Assembly (NCBI GenBank): GCA_038144425.1 | Contig: JAYQNS010000002.1 | Coordinates: forward strand, 558,001 to 622,000 | Source: Salivita marina | GTDB taxonomy: Bacteria; Pseudomonadota; Gammaproteobacteria; Pseudomonadales; Azotimanducaceae | Reading direction: 5' to 3' | DNA length: 64,000 nucleotides | Shown here: piece by piece, positions 42,831 to 50,745 of the stretch | Numbering within the stretch: the first letter of the stretch is position 1 | Layout of the letters: every line of letters starts with the position of its first letter | The notes under the pieces: model-generated | Told to the model about the DNA's origin: nothing | Databases searched by the model: none | Seen by the model: the letters and a program-made list of their open reading frames with translations, nothing else | Made by a program: the position numbers and the translations under genes

Positions 42831-43619
42831 ATGGCGTCGGCGAAGGCCTACGCGGGCCGCCGAGCCCTGATTACCGGGGCCTCTGCGGGGCTTGGGGCGG
42901 AATTTGCGCGCCAGCTCGCGGGCGCCGGCGCAGAGCTCGTGCTGGTGGCCCGGCGGGCTGAGGCCCTTGAAGAGATTGCGGCGCCGCTCCGGGCCGCGGG
43001 GACGCAGGTGCACTGCCTGACTGCGGATCTCTCGCTGCGGGACGAGGTCGAGGAGACGGTTAAGAAAGCGCAGGGCCTCGGCCCTGTCGACTTCCTCGTA
43101 AACAATGCCGGGGCGGGAGGGCCGGAGCTGCTCGGTCCGGCGCCCCTTAGCGAGCAGCTACGCTATCTAGAGTTGATGATGCTGTCCGTCACCCAGCTCT
43201 GCCACGCCTTCGCCCCGGCCATGGCCGCCCGGGGCTGGGGTCGCATCCTCAACGTGGCCTCCGTGGCCGGGCGCATTGGCCGTGCCGGCGACGGGCACTA
43301 CGGGCCGTCGAAGGCCTATGTCATCGCCCTTTCCGAAGCGCTTCATCTCGATCTTCGCCATCGGGGGGTGCGCGTCACCGCCCTATGCCCAGGCTTTACC
43401 CACACCGACTTCCATGCCGAGGGAGAGCTTGCGGCCATGAAGGCCAGGCTGCCGAACTTTCTGTGGTATGACGCAGCAACGGTGGTGGCGGAGGGGCTTT
43501 CCGCCCTGGAGCGCAATCGGGCGGTCTACCTAAGCGGGCGGCTCTATCGCTGGTTAGACCCCTTTCTTCAGTCGGTGTGGGTGCGTCCCTGGCTACGGGT
43601 ACCTGCCCGTCCCGGTTAA
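42831..43619 (+). CDS. SDR family oxidoreductase
   Basis: 262-residue SDR: ALITGASAGLGAEFARQLAG (about 11-30), FLVNNAGAGGPEL (about 85), NVASVAGR, catalytic HYGPSKAYVIALSEALHLDL (about 158). It resembles the DltE/YqjQ-like SDRs; the substrate is unknown. ATG 42831 begins 5 nt after the amidohydrolase stop with GGCCG before it, a weak site suggesting coupling. A terminator follows within 20 nt. Confidence 0.85.
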   Translation: MASAKAYAGRRALITGASAGLGAEFARQLAGAGAELVLVARRAEALEEIAAPLRAAGTQVHCLTADLSLRDEVEETVKKAQGLGPVDFLVNNAGAGGPELLGPAPLSEQLRYLELMMLSVTQLCHAFAPAMAARGWGRILNVASVAGRIGRAGDGHYGPSKAYVIALSEALHLDLRHRGVRVTALCPGFTHTDFHAEGELAAMKARLPNFLWYDAATVVAEGLSALERNRAVYLSGRLYRWLDPFLQSVWVRPWLRVPARPG

Positions 43620-43633
43620 AGCTTTTTCCAGGC

Positions 43634-43663
43634 AAAAAAAAACGCGGCGTGCGCCGCGTTTTT
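43634..43663. terminator. Bidirectional intrinsic terminator
   Basis: A9-CGCGGC-GTGC-GCCGCG-T5 hairpin between the plus-strand SDR stop (43619) and the minus-strand HiPIP stop (43685). A-run on one side and T-run on the other let it serve both converging transcripts. Confidence 0.9.
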
Positions 43664-43684
43664 CCAGAGCAAAGGGTCGGGGCC

Positions 43685-43984
43685 TTAAGCGCCCTTCACC
43701 CAGGCCGAGCACCAGCCCGTACCCTTCACGAGGCGATTCTGGAAGATGCCGCAGGCCGCGTACCCGTCAGCTTCCGCAGCCTTTTGGTAGAGGGCGCAGT
43801 TGCCGCACATCTTGCCTTCCTCAGGGGAGGCTTCCACGTACTTCAGCGCCTGCGCCATGGGATCGTTTTCGGGTACCCGGTCTGCAGCGAGGGCGCGGCG
43901 CGTATCGAGGTTCACAAGCGGGATAAGCGCAGCACCAACCATGGCGCCCTTCAGGAAGCGTCTACGGGAGAATTCTTGAGCCAT
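43685..43984 (-). CDS. High-potential iron-sulfur protein (HiPIP), Tat-exported
   Basis: 99 residues. A twin-arginine signal (FSRRRFLKG, residues 5-13) with a hydrophobic stretch and ALA cleavage site precedes a mature HiPIP. [4Fe-4S] ligands Cys60, 63, 78 and 92 (MCGNCALYQ, YAACGIFQ, GTGWCSAW) have the canonical spacing. HiPIPs are periplasmic one-electron carriers, often between the cytochrome bc1 complex and a photosynthetic reaction centre or terminal oxidase. A Fur-like palindrome lies about 80 nt upstream (44063-44075). Confidence 0.92.
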   Translation of the reverse strand: MAQEFSRRRFLKGAMVGAALIPLVNLDTRRALAADRVPENDPMAQALKYVEASPEEGKMCGNCALYQKAAEADGYAACGIFQNRLVKGTGWCSAWVKGA

Positions 43985-44062
43985 GCTGTCCTACTCCTCG
44001 GTGAATGTGGGCGCTATGCTAAGGAAGTCCTGGCGTCTTGTCCATGACAAAAGTTAGACAAA

Positions 44063-44075
44063 AATGATTCTCATT
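44063..44075. promoter_or_regulatory. Fur-box-like palindrome upstream of HiPIP
   Basis: AATGA-TTC-TCATT palindrome (44063-44075) matches the core of a Fur-type box; it overlaps the last bases of the crotonase gene and lies about 80-90 nt upstream of the HiPIP start. It could make this Fe-S protein iron-regulated. Confidence 0.35.
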
Positions 44076-44916
44076 TTCCCTGGGCTTCAAGGGGAGGAAG
44101 ATCCTTGAAGCTCGGAGCTTCCCCAGCCTTCTGAGCCCGGAAGGCCTCGGCCAGCTCGCCGCCCTGGGTGAGGGCACCCATCCATACCGCTTGGTACCGC
44201 AGGGCATCCTCAAGGGTGTGGTCCCGGGCGTAGTTCATGATCTCCTTGCTGCTGTGAATTGCCAGGGGCGACTTCTCAGCGATGCCGCGGGCGATCCTCC
44301 GCACTTCGGAAAGGAGAGTCTCCTGGTCCTCAAAGACGGCGTTCACGAGCCCCGAGGCCTTAGCCTCCTCAGCGAACATTCGCCGACCGGTATAGGCCAG
44401 CTCTCGCATGAGGCCGGTGGGGATGAGCTTTGGCAGGCGCTGCAGCGTGCCCACATCGGCGGCCAGTCCGATGTTGATTTCCTGAATGACGAAAAAGGCG
44501 TCGGCGCGGCAGTAGCGCATATCGCAGGCGGCAATCAGGTCCACTCCGCCGCCCACGCAGCCCCCCTGGGTCGCCGCAATCACCGGGAAGCGGGCGCGCT
44601 CCAGCCGGCTGAAAACGTCCTGAAGCTTCAACAGGTGACGCCGGCTTCGCTCTCCTGCGTGGCCCCGGTCCGTGGGCGTCGCGCCGCTGCCATCGAAGGC
44701 GGAGACGTCCATGCCTGCAGTGAAGTGTTTCCCCGTGGACGCGATGATGAGCACGCGGACATCACCCCGGGCTTCCAGCGCCTCCAGGGCTGCCGGAAGC
44801 TCTTCCCAAAAGGCCGGGGGCATGCGGTTGAGCTCCTCCGGTACGGCAAGGGTGAGCTCGGCAACGCCGGCGTCGACGGTCAGGGTGAAGCGGGTAAGGG
44901 TGGGTGCTTCGGCCAT
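44071..44916 (-). CDS. Crotonase, Delta3,5-Delta2,4-dienoyl-CoA isomerase-like
   Basis: 281 residues. GKHFTAGMDVSAFDG (about 64-78), QGGCVGGGVDLIAACDMRYC (about 117-136) and FFVIQEINIGLAADVGTLQR (about 140) match eukaryotic-type ECH1 isomerases; the Glu of QEINIG is kept, while an Asp seen in ECH1 in this segment is Asn or Ile here. Role likely in unsaturated fatty acid oxidation. 9 nt after the MAPEG gene, same strand. Confidence 0.87.
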   Translation of the reverse strand: MAEAPTLTRFTLTVDAGVAELTLAVPEELNRMPPAFWEELPAALEALEARGDVRVLIIASTGKHFTAGMDVSAFDGSGATPTDRGHAGERSRRHLLKLQDVFSRLERARFPVIAATQGGCVGGGVDLIAACDMRYCRADAFFVIQEINIGLAADVGTLQRLPKLIPTGLMRELAYTGRRMFAEEAKASGLVNAVFEDQETLLSEVRRIARGIAEKSPLAIHSSKEIMNYARDHTLEDALRYQAVWMGALTQGGELAEAFRAQKAGEAPSFKDLPPLEAQGK

Positions 44917-44925
44917 GGGAGCCTC

Positions 44926-45333
44926 CTAGGCGAAAAGGGTGGCTTGGAGGAGGAGGACGCCGACGCCCGCCCCAACAACTATCGTCCCCAGGGCGCCAAG
45001 CACGCGAAGCGGCATGATGCCTCCGCTGAGCCCCACGGGGTGAGCGAGGCGCGCCACTAGGAACAGGCCGCAGAGCCCTTGTACGTAAACTGTGGGGCCC
45101 GTGAGCGCCTCCAATAGGGACAGAGCGACGAGCATCAGGCCGGCGTTCTCTGCCAGATTGCCGTGGCTTCGAATGGCCCGATAGAGGGGGCCGCTTGGAT
45201 CTCCGTCGCCCAAGTTGGTATTTGTCGCGCCCCGCTGCCGACCCACAAGGATTATCAGAATGACATTCAGGATAACGATCGCGCCGGTGGTGGCTGCCGC
45301 AATCTGCGGAATAAACAGGGTAGGCTCAGTCAT
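44926..45333 (-). CDS. MAPEG family membrane protein
   Basis: 135 residues, four membrane helices of the MAPEG (membrane-associated eicosanoid/glutathione metabolism) family: AIVILNVILIILVGRQRG, RSHGNLAENAGLMLVALSLL (the family's N-x-x-E-x-x-P-like region) and VARLAHPVGLSG. ATG 45333 is preferred because AAGGAAA lies upstream; the frame extends further upstream into the GST gene without homology. Its start overlaps the end of the GST gene, a pairing of glutathione-linked functions. Confidence 0.8.
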   Translation of the reverse strand: MTEPTLFIPQIAAATTGAIVILNVILIILVGRQRGATNTNLGDGDPSGPLYRAIRSHGNLAENAGLMLVALSLLEALTGPTVYVQGLCGLFLVARLAHPVGLSGGIMPLRVLGALGTIVVGAGVGVLLLQATLFA

Positions 45334-45988
45334 GAGTGGGGTTTCCTTGGCTGGGGGCTTGGCCCTTACGGCTGCCCAAAGATCGTTGGAATGCGGGGCG
45401 GGCCCGCAAGGTCTCGTAGTAAGCAGAGACATGGGAAAGGTGGGTGAAGTCTACAAAGCTCGTGGCTAGGTGCACGCTGTAGCCCACGGCAATGTCCACT
45501 GCGCTAAAGCCTGAGGGCAGCAGATAAGCGTGCCGCGCTACAGCGGCATCCACCACCTCGAGGGATTTCATCAGTCGCTTGCTTTCCAGCTTCTGCACCA
45601 CGGGAGAGCGGTTTTCCTTCCCGACGAAAACTCTTTGCTGTACGAGGGAAGCCCCGTGTACTGCCATGGTCTCAGCGTAATGGAGCCAGATGAGCCAGTC
45701 GGTGCGCTCCGGGTGCCCCGGAGCTCGATGGAGCAGTCCGCTGGGATTGGTTTCGCTGTCTTAGTGTTCGCCCAGGTATTGAATGATGGCGCCGGATTCG
45801 AAGACCCGGGTGTCCCCGTCGACGAGGCAGGGCACCCGCCCCAAGGGGGAAACGGCGAGGAAGGTCGGATCTCGGAGCGACGCCATGCTGAAGTCAAGCT
45901 CGTGAAGCTCAAAGGGAAGGCCCATTTCCTCTAGGATCCACAGAGCACGCATGGAGCGCGCTTCTGGACAGTGATAGAGCGACAGCAT
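45326..45988 (-). pseudogene. Glutathione S-transferase gene interrupted by in-frame TAA
   Basis: 220 codons. From ATG 45988 the N-terminal thioredoxin domain is clear (MLSLYHCPEARSMRALWILE, SPLGRVPCLVDGD, VFESGAIIQYLGEH) but a TAA at 45761-45763 stops it after 75 residues. In the same frame the C-terminal helical domain continues (GHPERTDWLIWLHYAETMAV, HAYLLPSGFSAVDIAVGYSV, YETLRARPAFQRSL) to 45326. Homologues have a variable residue after the QYL segment, so one change (CAA or TAC to TAA) explains it. Bacterial theta-like or DCMD-like GST; substrate unknown. Confidence 0.8.
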
Positions 45989-46025
45989 GGCATTCTCCTC
46001 ACTTTCTGTTACATTGCGCCGCGCT

Positions 46026-46110
46026 GCGGCTGTGGCGGAACTGGTAGACGCGCTGGATTTAGGTTCCAGTGGGGAGACCCGTGGAGGTTCGAGTCCTCTC
46101 AGCCGCACCA
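46026..46110 (+). tRNA. tRNA-Leu (anticodon TAG)
   Basis: 85 nt including encoded CCA. Acceptor arm GCGGCTG pairs with CAGCCGC; anticodon stem CTGGA/TCCAG holds loop TTTAGGT, anticodon TAG (reads CUN). The long variable arm (GTGGGGAGACCCGT) is the class II Leu type; T arm GGAGGTTCGAGTCCTCT is standard. Divergent from the GST gene 37 nt away. Confidence 0.97.
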
Positions 46111-46425
46111 ACTCTCGATCGATCCCCGGGACAAAGCCAGCCTCGCCAACGCGAGCTCAGCATCCTTGGGCTGGCCACTCATGCCTTTCGGTGTGTCGGG
46201 CCCAGCAAAGCTGGAGCGGTGTCGGGGTGACCGGTAAGCCGGCCGTTTCCCATCCAGTGGCCAAGAAGCGGCCTCTCTTGAAAGGCACCGAAGTGCTGGC
46301 CCGTCCAAATTTCGATAAGTCGCCTCTGCAGGATGACGGCTTAGCAGCCCCCTCACGCACCTTCCTTTGTGACTCGCTCCCTCAGCCGGCTACTATCGGC
46401 CCTCCAAGGCGAAAGGGGAAGGGCT
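46111..46425. other. Non-coding spacer after tRNA-Leu
   Basis: About 315 nt with no credible gene, terminator or repeat that I can see. Open frames crossing it have no recognisable protein similarity. It may hold a promoter for the membrane-protein/enoyl-CoA hydratase pair downstream. Confidence 0.4.
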
Positions 46426-46740
46426 GTGGAGAATGGGCTCCTGGGGCCGGGTTTGGTCCTGTTCCTTTGGATGGGTGGGCTTCGGGGCTGGATGCTAGCT
46501 TCGCGCTTGCCAGTCCTGCGGGCCCTGCGCGCAGGCGAAGAGCCGCTGGGAGGCAGCCCCTTCCCGCGGGAGTCGCCCCTTGCCCTTGGGACGGTCTGGG
46601 TCTACGTCGCTTTCCGCGTGGCCCATCCCTTCGGTCAAGTTCGCCACGACCGCGTCCCCACGCGCTCTGCCTGGTCTCTCATGGAGAGCGTCGCCCTTTT
46701 TGTTCTCACCGCGTCGATTCTTTGGACCTGGCTGGCTTAG
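46426..46740 (+). CDS. Short MAPEG-like membrane protein, possibly degenerate
   Basis: 104 residues from GTG 46426 (GGGGAAGG upstream). Residues 8-25 are hydrophobic, and the segment VWVYVAFRVAHPFGQVRHDR, then a final helix SVALFVLTASILWTWLA, resembles the last two helices of MAPEG proteins. The region between (RALRAGEEPLGGSPFPRESP) is about 20 residues shorter than the loop plus helix 2 expected, and no second helix is seen, so it could be a decayed paralogue of the gene at 44926. It ends 11 nt before the enoyl-CoA hydratase. Confidence 0.45.
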   Translation: MENGLLGPGLVLFLWMGGLRGWMLASRLPVLRALRAGEEPLGGSPFPRESPLALGTVWVYVAFRVAHPFGQVRHDRVPTRSAWSLMESVALFVLTASILWTWLA

Positions 46741-46751
46741 GAGCGTTTGCC

Positions 46752-47576
46752 ATGGAGTTAAAGGTTGTGCAGTACCGGGTGGAGGCGGGCGTTGCCGAGC
46801 TCCGCCTCTTCCGACCAAAGCGCATGAACGCCTGGACCGGGCGTATGCACACGGAGTATCGCTACTGCTTATTGCAAGCCGCCGAAGACCCTGAGGTTGG
46901 GGCGATCGTCGTGACCGGGGAGGGGCGAGGTTTCTGCGTCGGCGCCGATGCGGCGGCTTTAAACGGTCACGTGGAGAAGGGCGGATACGACCCCGGTACG
47001 CCGGATCCCCTTGCTGAGCCAGGCTTCGGCACCTATGACGCCTTTGACGCTAACTTCGCGTACCACTTCGGCATCCGCAAACCGATCATTGCCGCGGTGA
47101 ATGGCCCCGCAGCGGGGCTGGGTCTCGCTCTCGCATGCTACGCGGATCTTCGCCTCGCGTGCCCGGGGCTCAACTTCTCCACGGCCCACGGAAAGCTCAA
47201 TTTTCCTGCGGAGTTCGGCCTATCCTGGTTGCTGCCGCGCATTATTGGTCTTGGCCACGCCAACGATCTCCTGCTGTCCTCCCGCAAATTCACCAGCGAG
47301 GAAGGGCTGGCAATGGGTCTGTTCAACCGCCTGGTTGATCCCGAGGTCTTGCTTAGGGAAGCCCATGGCTGGGCAAGGCAGCTCATTGCCACCGTCTCCC
47401 CGCGGGCGCTGGCGGAAACTAAGCGGCAGATCTACGTCGATCAGCATCGGGACTTGCGAAGTGCCGTAGAGGAGAGCGAAGCGCTGCTTGAGGAGATGAG
47501 TCGGGAGCCAGATTATAAGGAAGGGGTTAACGCATTCTTAGAGGGGCGCAAGCCCTCCTGGGCCCCAAGAGGCTAA
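46752..47576 (+). CDS. Enoyl-CoA hydratase/isomerase family protein
   Basis: 274 residues. FCVGADAAALNGHVEKGG (about 62-79, an oxyanion loop with an inserted segment), AAVNGPAAGLGLALACYADL (about 115-134) and NFPAEFGLSWLLPRIIG (about 155) are crotonase motifs, with MNAWTGRMHTEYR near the N-terminus. The substrate is unknown. TAGGAG lies 9 nt before ATG 46752; the frame is open far upstream through the tRNA, but that part is not protein coding. The stop is directly at the first repeat unit. Confidence 0.87.
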   Translation: MELKVVQYRVEAGVAELRLFRPKRMNAWTGRMHTEYRYCLLQAAEDPEVGAIVVTGEGRGFCVGADAAALNGHVEKGGYDPGTPDPLAEPGFGTYDAFDANFAYHFGIRKPIIAAVNGPAAGLGLALACYADLRLACPGLNFSTAHGKLNFPAEFGLSWLLPRIIGLGHANDLLLSSRKFTSEEGLAMGLFNRLVDPEVLLREAHGWARQLIATVSPRALAETKRQIYVDQHRDLRSAVEESEALLEEMSREPDYKEGVNAFLEGRKPSWAPRG

Positions 47577-47849
47577 GGGCCATCCCCACCGTGAACGAGG
47601 GCCACGGGCGATAACCGACGTTCACGATGGGGGGGCACACGAGCCGCGCGTAGGCGCAGATCTCTTAGGCAAGCGAATAAGGCCAACCCCACCGCGAACC
47701 TCAGCCACGGGCGATAACCAAAACCCGCGGTGGGGGGGCACTCTGTATGCGCCTTTGCGCAAACTCGCTTCAACTTGCCATTTCGTAAGGGCCGTCCCCA
47801 CCGCGAACTCCAGCCACGGGCGATAACTAAAACCCGCGATGGGGGGCAC
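47575..47849. repeat. Three copies of a ~63-bp palindromic element in tandem, ~105-bp spacing
   Basis: Units at 47575-47638, 47679-47741 and 47787-47849. Each opens with AAGG(G)CC, has a left arm CCCCACCGyG, a conserved centre CCACGGGCGATAAC, and a right arm CGyGrTGGGG then G(1-3)CAC. Arms pair to form a long hairpin: 12 of 13 bp in unit 1 (arms 47584-47596 and 47620-47632), 10 of 10 in unit 2, 9 of 10 in unit 3. At stem position 8 the pair is T-A in unit 1 and C-G in units 2 and 3, a compensatory change that argues for RNA or cruciform structure. Short second hairpins follow each unit, such as CGCTTCG-TAC-CGAAGCG at 47856-47872. Confidence 0.8.
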
Positions 47850-48050
47850 TTGGTGCGCTTCGTACCGAAGCGATTGATCCCTAAGGTAGGCGTCTTGGGG
47901 GGCAGTGTCAATGGTTTGTTATGTTTTTTGGATTATCTTTGTCTAGGTTTTTTAGATTATATAAATATATGAAATAAAACAAAAAATATAGATGAGTGGC
48001 CGCCCTAGGCAAATCTAACTTGCCAAACGGGCAGAAAAAAACATGGTTGT
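47850..48050. other. AT-rich non-coding patch between converging genes
   Basis: Bases about 47908-48000 are strongly AT-rich in an otherwise GC-rich window and contain two near-copies of GTTTTTTRGATTAT (about 47924 and 47948). No gene is visible. It lies between the enoyl-CoA hydratase repeat array and the end of the minus-strand methyltransferase gene and could be a scar of inserted DNA. Confidence 0.4.
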
Positions 48051-49523
48051 TCAGGTGTTGTCTCGAACCCAAGCCTTGGGGAATTGGCTTTCGAGAGTCC
48101 AGGCGCCGTTCTCTTGGAAAAGCAAGCCGATGCCCTGGAAGGTGCCCTGGTGCTCCAGGATGACGGCTCCAGGTGTGACGCCCCTCGGAATATCCTCGGC
48201 CCTTAGGGCGATGGTTTCCCGGCGCCGATAGGCAAGGAAGGCCGGGTCGGCTAGGGGCAGGACCTCGCGCCGGGCGAGGGGCCCGAGCGCCATGGCCGCG
48301 GGGGTCGACAACTTCGCCACGCGCGCCCGGTTGCGCGCGAAATCAAGGCCGTGCGTCAAATAACGCGGGCCGCGGGGCGCTTCGTGATCCGCCGCCAGGA
48401 TGCGAACGCTCCGGGGGCTGTCAATCAGGCGCCAGGGTGCGAGGTCTCTCTCCTCCCAGCCATAGCGAGCCAGCAGATCAGGTAAGCGAGGGTCCTGGGT
48501 TGATGCAGGCAGGGCGGAGGGGCCGAGGGCTGCTCGGTGGGTGCTCCCTGGTGCGACTTTCTCAAGGCATACGGCGAAAAACCCCCCGGTTCCCGAGCGC
48601 TGCGGCCATAGACGGCAGGCGTGCACGAGGTCCGGGTGAAAGCGCTGATCTTCAAAGGCTTCGAGCCCGGGGCTCGCACCGGGGGGAAGGCTCGGCACGG
48701 GGCGCACCCGCACCTGACCGCCGAAGGCTTCAAGGAAGGCGGTGATCACTGCCTCGTTTTCCTCGGGCGCAAAGGTGCACGTGCTGTAGACAATGCGTCC
48801 GCCGGGACGGCAGAGCTTTAGGGCGTGCTCGAGGAGACGGCGCTGCGTCTGCCGAAGTCCCGCGCGAAAGGTTTCGCTGGAAGCCCGCAGGTAGCCGCGC
48901 TGGGCCTTACCTTCGGCGGTGCAAGGAGCATCCAGCAGAACTCGATCAAAGCTGTTTTCCGCGAGGGGGAGGCGGGCGCCGTCGCCGCAGGTGGTGGAGA
49001 CGTTCATGAGCCCTAGGCGCCGAATGAGATCGTGGAGCGCCGCTAGGCGGTTTTCCTGCAGGTCGTTGGCGATCACCGTGCCCCGGTTTTTGAGGGCCAG
49101 GGCGAGGAGGGCGGTTTTGTTCCCTGGCGCTGCGCAAAGATCCAACACCCGATCCCCGGGCTCTGCCTCGAGCACGGCCGCGGGAAGGAGGGAAGCTTCC
49201 TCCTGCACCGTGAAGTGCCCGGCGCTGAAACGCCAGTGCCGCCCCGGTCGATCCTCTGGCGCCAGGCGAAATGCGCCTGGGCGCCAGGGGAGGGGTGTCA
49301 AAGACACGGCCCCGGCGAGCCCTTCGGCCAGCGCCTCCGCGCTCAGGCGCTGATCATTCACCGCGAGCGTTTGCGGAAGGGGGCGCTGGAGCGCCTCCCA
49401 AAAGCCCTCAAAATCTGGGAGGATGCTGGCATAGCGCCGCAGGTGATCCCCTTCTACCGCCACCCCGTGCCCTGGGGTCAGGGTGGGCGGCGGCGCGCTA
49501 TGACTTCGCCGGCCCCTAGGCAA
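48051..49523 (-). CDS. rRNA/tRNA cytosine-C5 methyltransferase (NOL1/NOP2/Sun family, RsmF-like)
   Basis: Up to 490 residues. N-terminal RPLPQTLAVNDQRLS, then FTVQEEASLLPAAVLEAEPG, AdoMet motif VLDLCAAPGNKTALLALAL (about 126), motif IV LLDAPCTAEG (about 196) and catalytic-Cys motif VYSTCTFAPEENEAV (about 245). A C-terminal PUA-like region of about 150 residues fits RsmF rather than RsmB. Start uncertain: the open frame begins at TTG 49523 but GTG 49463 is plausible; the 5' end overlaps the oxidoreductase stop by 8 nt. Confidence 0.88.
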   Translation of the reverse strand: MPRGRRSHSAPPPTLTPGHGVAVEGDHLRRYASILPDFEGFWEALQRPLPQTLAVNDQRLSAEALAEGLAGAVSLTPLPWRPGAFRLAPEDRPGRHWRFSAGHFTVQEEASLLPAAVLEAEPGDRVLDLCAAPGNKTALLALALKNRGTVIANDLQENRLAALHDLIRRLGLMNVSTTCGDGARLPLAENSFDRVLLDAPCTAEGKAQRGYLRASSETFRAGLRQTQRRLLEHALKLCRPGGRIVYSTCTFAPEENEAVITAFLEAFGGQVRVRPVPSLPPGASPGLEAFEDQRFHPDLVHACRLWPQRSGTGGFFAVCLEKVAPGSTHRAALGPSALPASTQDPRLPDLLARYGWEERDLAPWRLIDSPRSVRILAADHEAPRGPRYLTHGLDFARNRARVAKLSTPAAMALGPLARREVLPLADPAFLAYRRRETIALRAEDIPRGVTPGAVILEHQGTFQGIGLLFQENGAWTLESQFPKAWVRDNT

Positions 49524-50652
49524 GGTGGGGCGTAATCAGGAATTTCTCCCCCGTGGCCTGCTGGGCGTAGCGCTTCAGCGTCTCCACGTCGAGCGCTTCG
49601 CTTAGGGTGATGCGCGCCGCATAGTGGCTCGCGAAGGTGCTGTGTAGCTCTGCCACTACCCGTGCGCGGAGCCGATCAGCGCCTTCCTGCCCGAGGCGCT
49701 CAAGGAAGGGCGGCAGGAGCCAGCCTCCAATGCCCCAGGAGAAGCCGAAGGCGCGCTTAAGCACCGTGGGGCTTCGATCAAGGCCGCCGTAGATATACAG
49801 CTGCTTGTAGGTGGTGGAGCCATAGCGGCTGTAGGCGCCGGCGCTCCGCAGGGCCGCGCGCTCCATGGCGTTCAATAGCTGGCTGCCGAGCTCGCCTCCC
49901 CCGGTGGCGTCGAAGGCGACGGTCGCGCCCGTTTCCGCCAGTGCATCGGTGAGCTGGGCCTCGAAATCCGAGTCAGTGCTGTTCACTACGTGCGTCGCTC
50001 CCTGGGCCCTGAGCAACTCAACTTGGGTCCGTTTGCGCACCACGTTTACCAGGGGGATGCCGTCGGCGAGGCAGATGCGATTAAGCATCTGTCCAAGATT
50101 GGACGCGGCGGCCGTATGCACAATGCCTCCGTGCCCCTCTTGGCGCATGGTTTCCGTCATGCCCAGGGCCGTCAGGGGGTTCACGAAGCAGGAGGCACCG
50201 GCCTCCGCCGCCGTGCCCTCGGGGAGAAGCAGCACATCAGCGACCTTGGCTCTGCGATAGCGGGCGTAGGTGGCGCCTCCGAAGAGGGCGACGGTGCGCC
50301 CCAAAAGCGCCTGGGCTTCGGCGCCCGCGCCGGCAGCCACCACCTCCCCGGCGCCCTCATTGCCCACGGGAAGGGTGTGCCCAAGACGCCCCGCAAAGAG
50401 GGGGAGGGCGGCAGCGGGAACGGTGGCGGTCACCCTCCGCGCGCGACCCTCGCCTTCGCTTTTCGCCGTGGAGAGATCGGCCCCCGCAAGCAGCAGCCCA
50501 AGGTCCGAGGGGTTGATGGGCGCTGCCTGCACCGCGACCCAAACCTCATTGTCCTCGAGGGGGCCCGGGGGCTTGCTCTCCAGGGAGAGGGTGAGCGTGC
50601 CGTCGTCGGCAAGGGTGCTGCACAGCTGAAGCTGAGGTTCGCTGAGGGCCAT
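49516..50652 (-). CDS. Zinc-binding-type MDR alcohol dehydrogenase / quinone oxidoreductase-like
   Basis: 378-residue medium-chain dehydrogenase: INPSDLGLLLAGADL (about 52), GRLGHTLPVGNEGAGEVVAA (about 89), and the nucleotide part HTAAASNLGQMLNRICLADG, VNVVRKRTQVELLRAQGATH, TVAFDATGGGELGSQLLNAM. No catalytic-Zn ligands or structural Zn cysteine cluster stand out, as in quinone oxidoreductases. Substrate unknown. Upstream of the methyltransferase gene, which overlaps its end. Confidence 0.85.
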   Translation of the reverse strand: MALSEPQLQLCSTLADDGTLTLSLESKPPGPLEDNEVWVAVQAAPINPSDLGLLLAGADLSTAKSEGEGRARRVTATVPAAALPLFAGRLGHTLPVGNEGAGEVVAAGAGAEAQALLGRTVALFGGATYARYRRAKVADVLLLPEGTAAEAGASCFVNPLTALGMTETMRQEGHGGIVHTAAASNLGQMLNRICLADGIPLVNVVRKRTQVELLRAQGATHVVNSTDSDFEAQLTDALAETGATVAFDATGGGELGSQLLNAMERAALRSAGAYSRYGSTTYKQLYIYGGLDRSPTVLKRAFGFSWGIGGWLLPPFLERLGQEGADRLRARVVAELHSTFASHYAARITLSEALDVETLKRYAQQATGEKFLITPHLA

Positions 50653-50745
50653 GGGATGCTCCTAAATCAACCAAGACGCCGAGTGTGGGGTAATCTCTTC
50701 AGCTAGAAAAGTCAGCGCTTCGCCATAAAGAAGGACCCATTTCCC

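Noticed and set aside
45987..46751. Upstream extension of the enoyl-CoA hydratase frame through tRNA-Leu
   Set aside because: Runs through a clear tRNA; the ATG at 46752 has a ribosome site and matches the family.
47575..47849. CRISPR array or integron attC sites
   Set aside because: Only three units of 63 bp with variable ends; no spacer pattern, no cas genes, no RYYYAAC/GTTRRRY boxes.
47573..47911. 112-codon minus-strand open frame through the repeat array
   Set aside because: It is made of the repeated palindromes, has no family similarity I recognise, and its repeats have a structural explanation.
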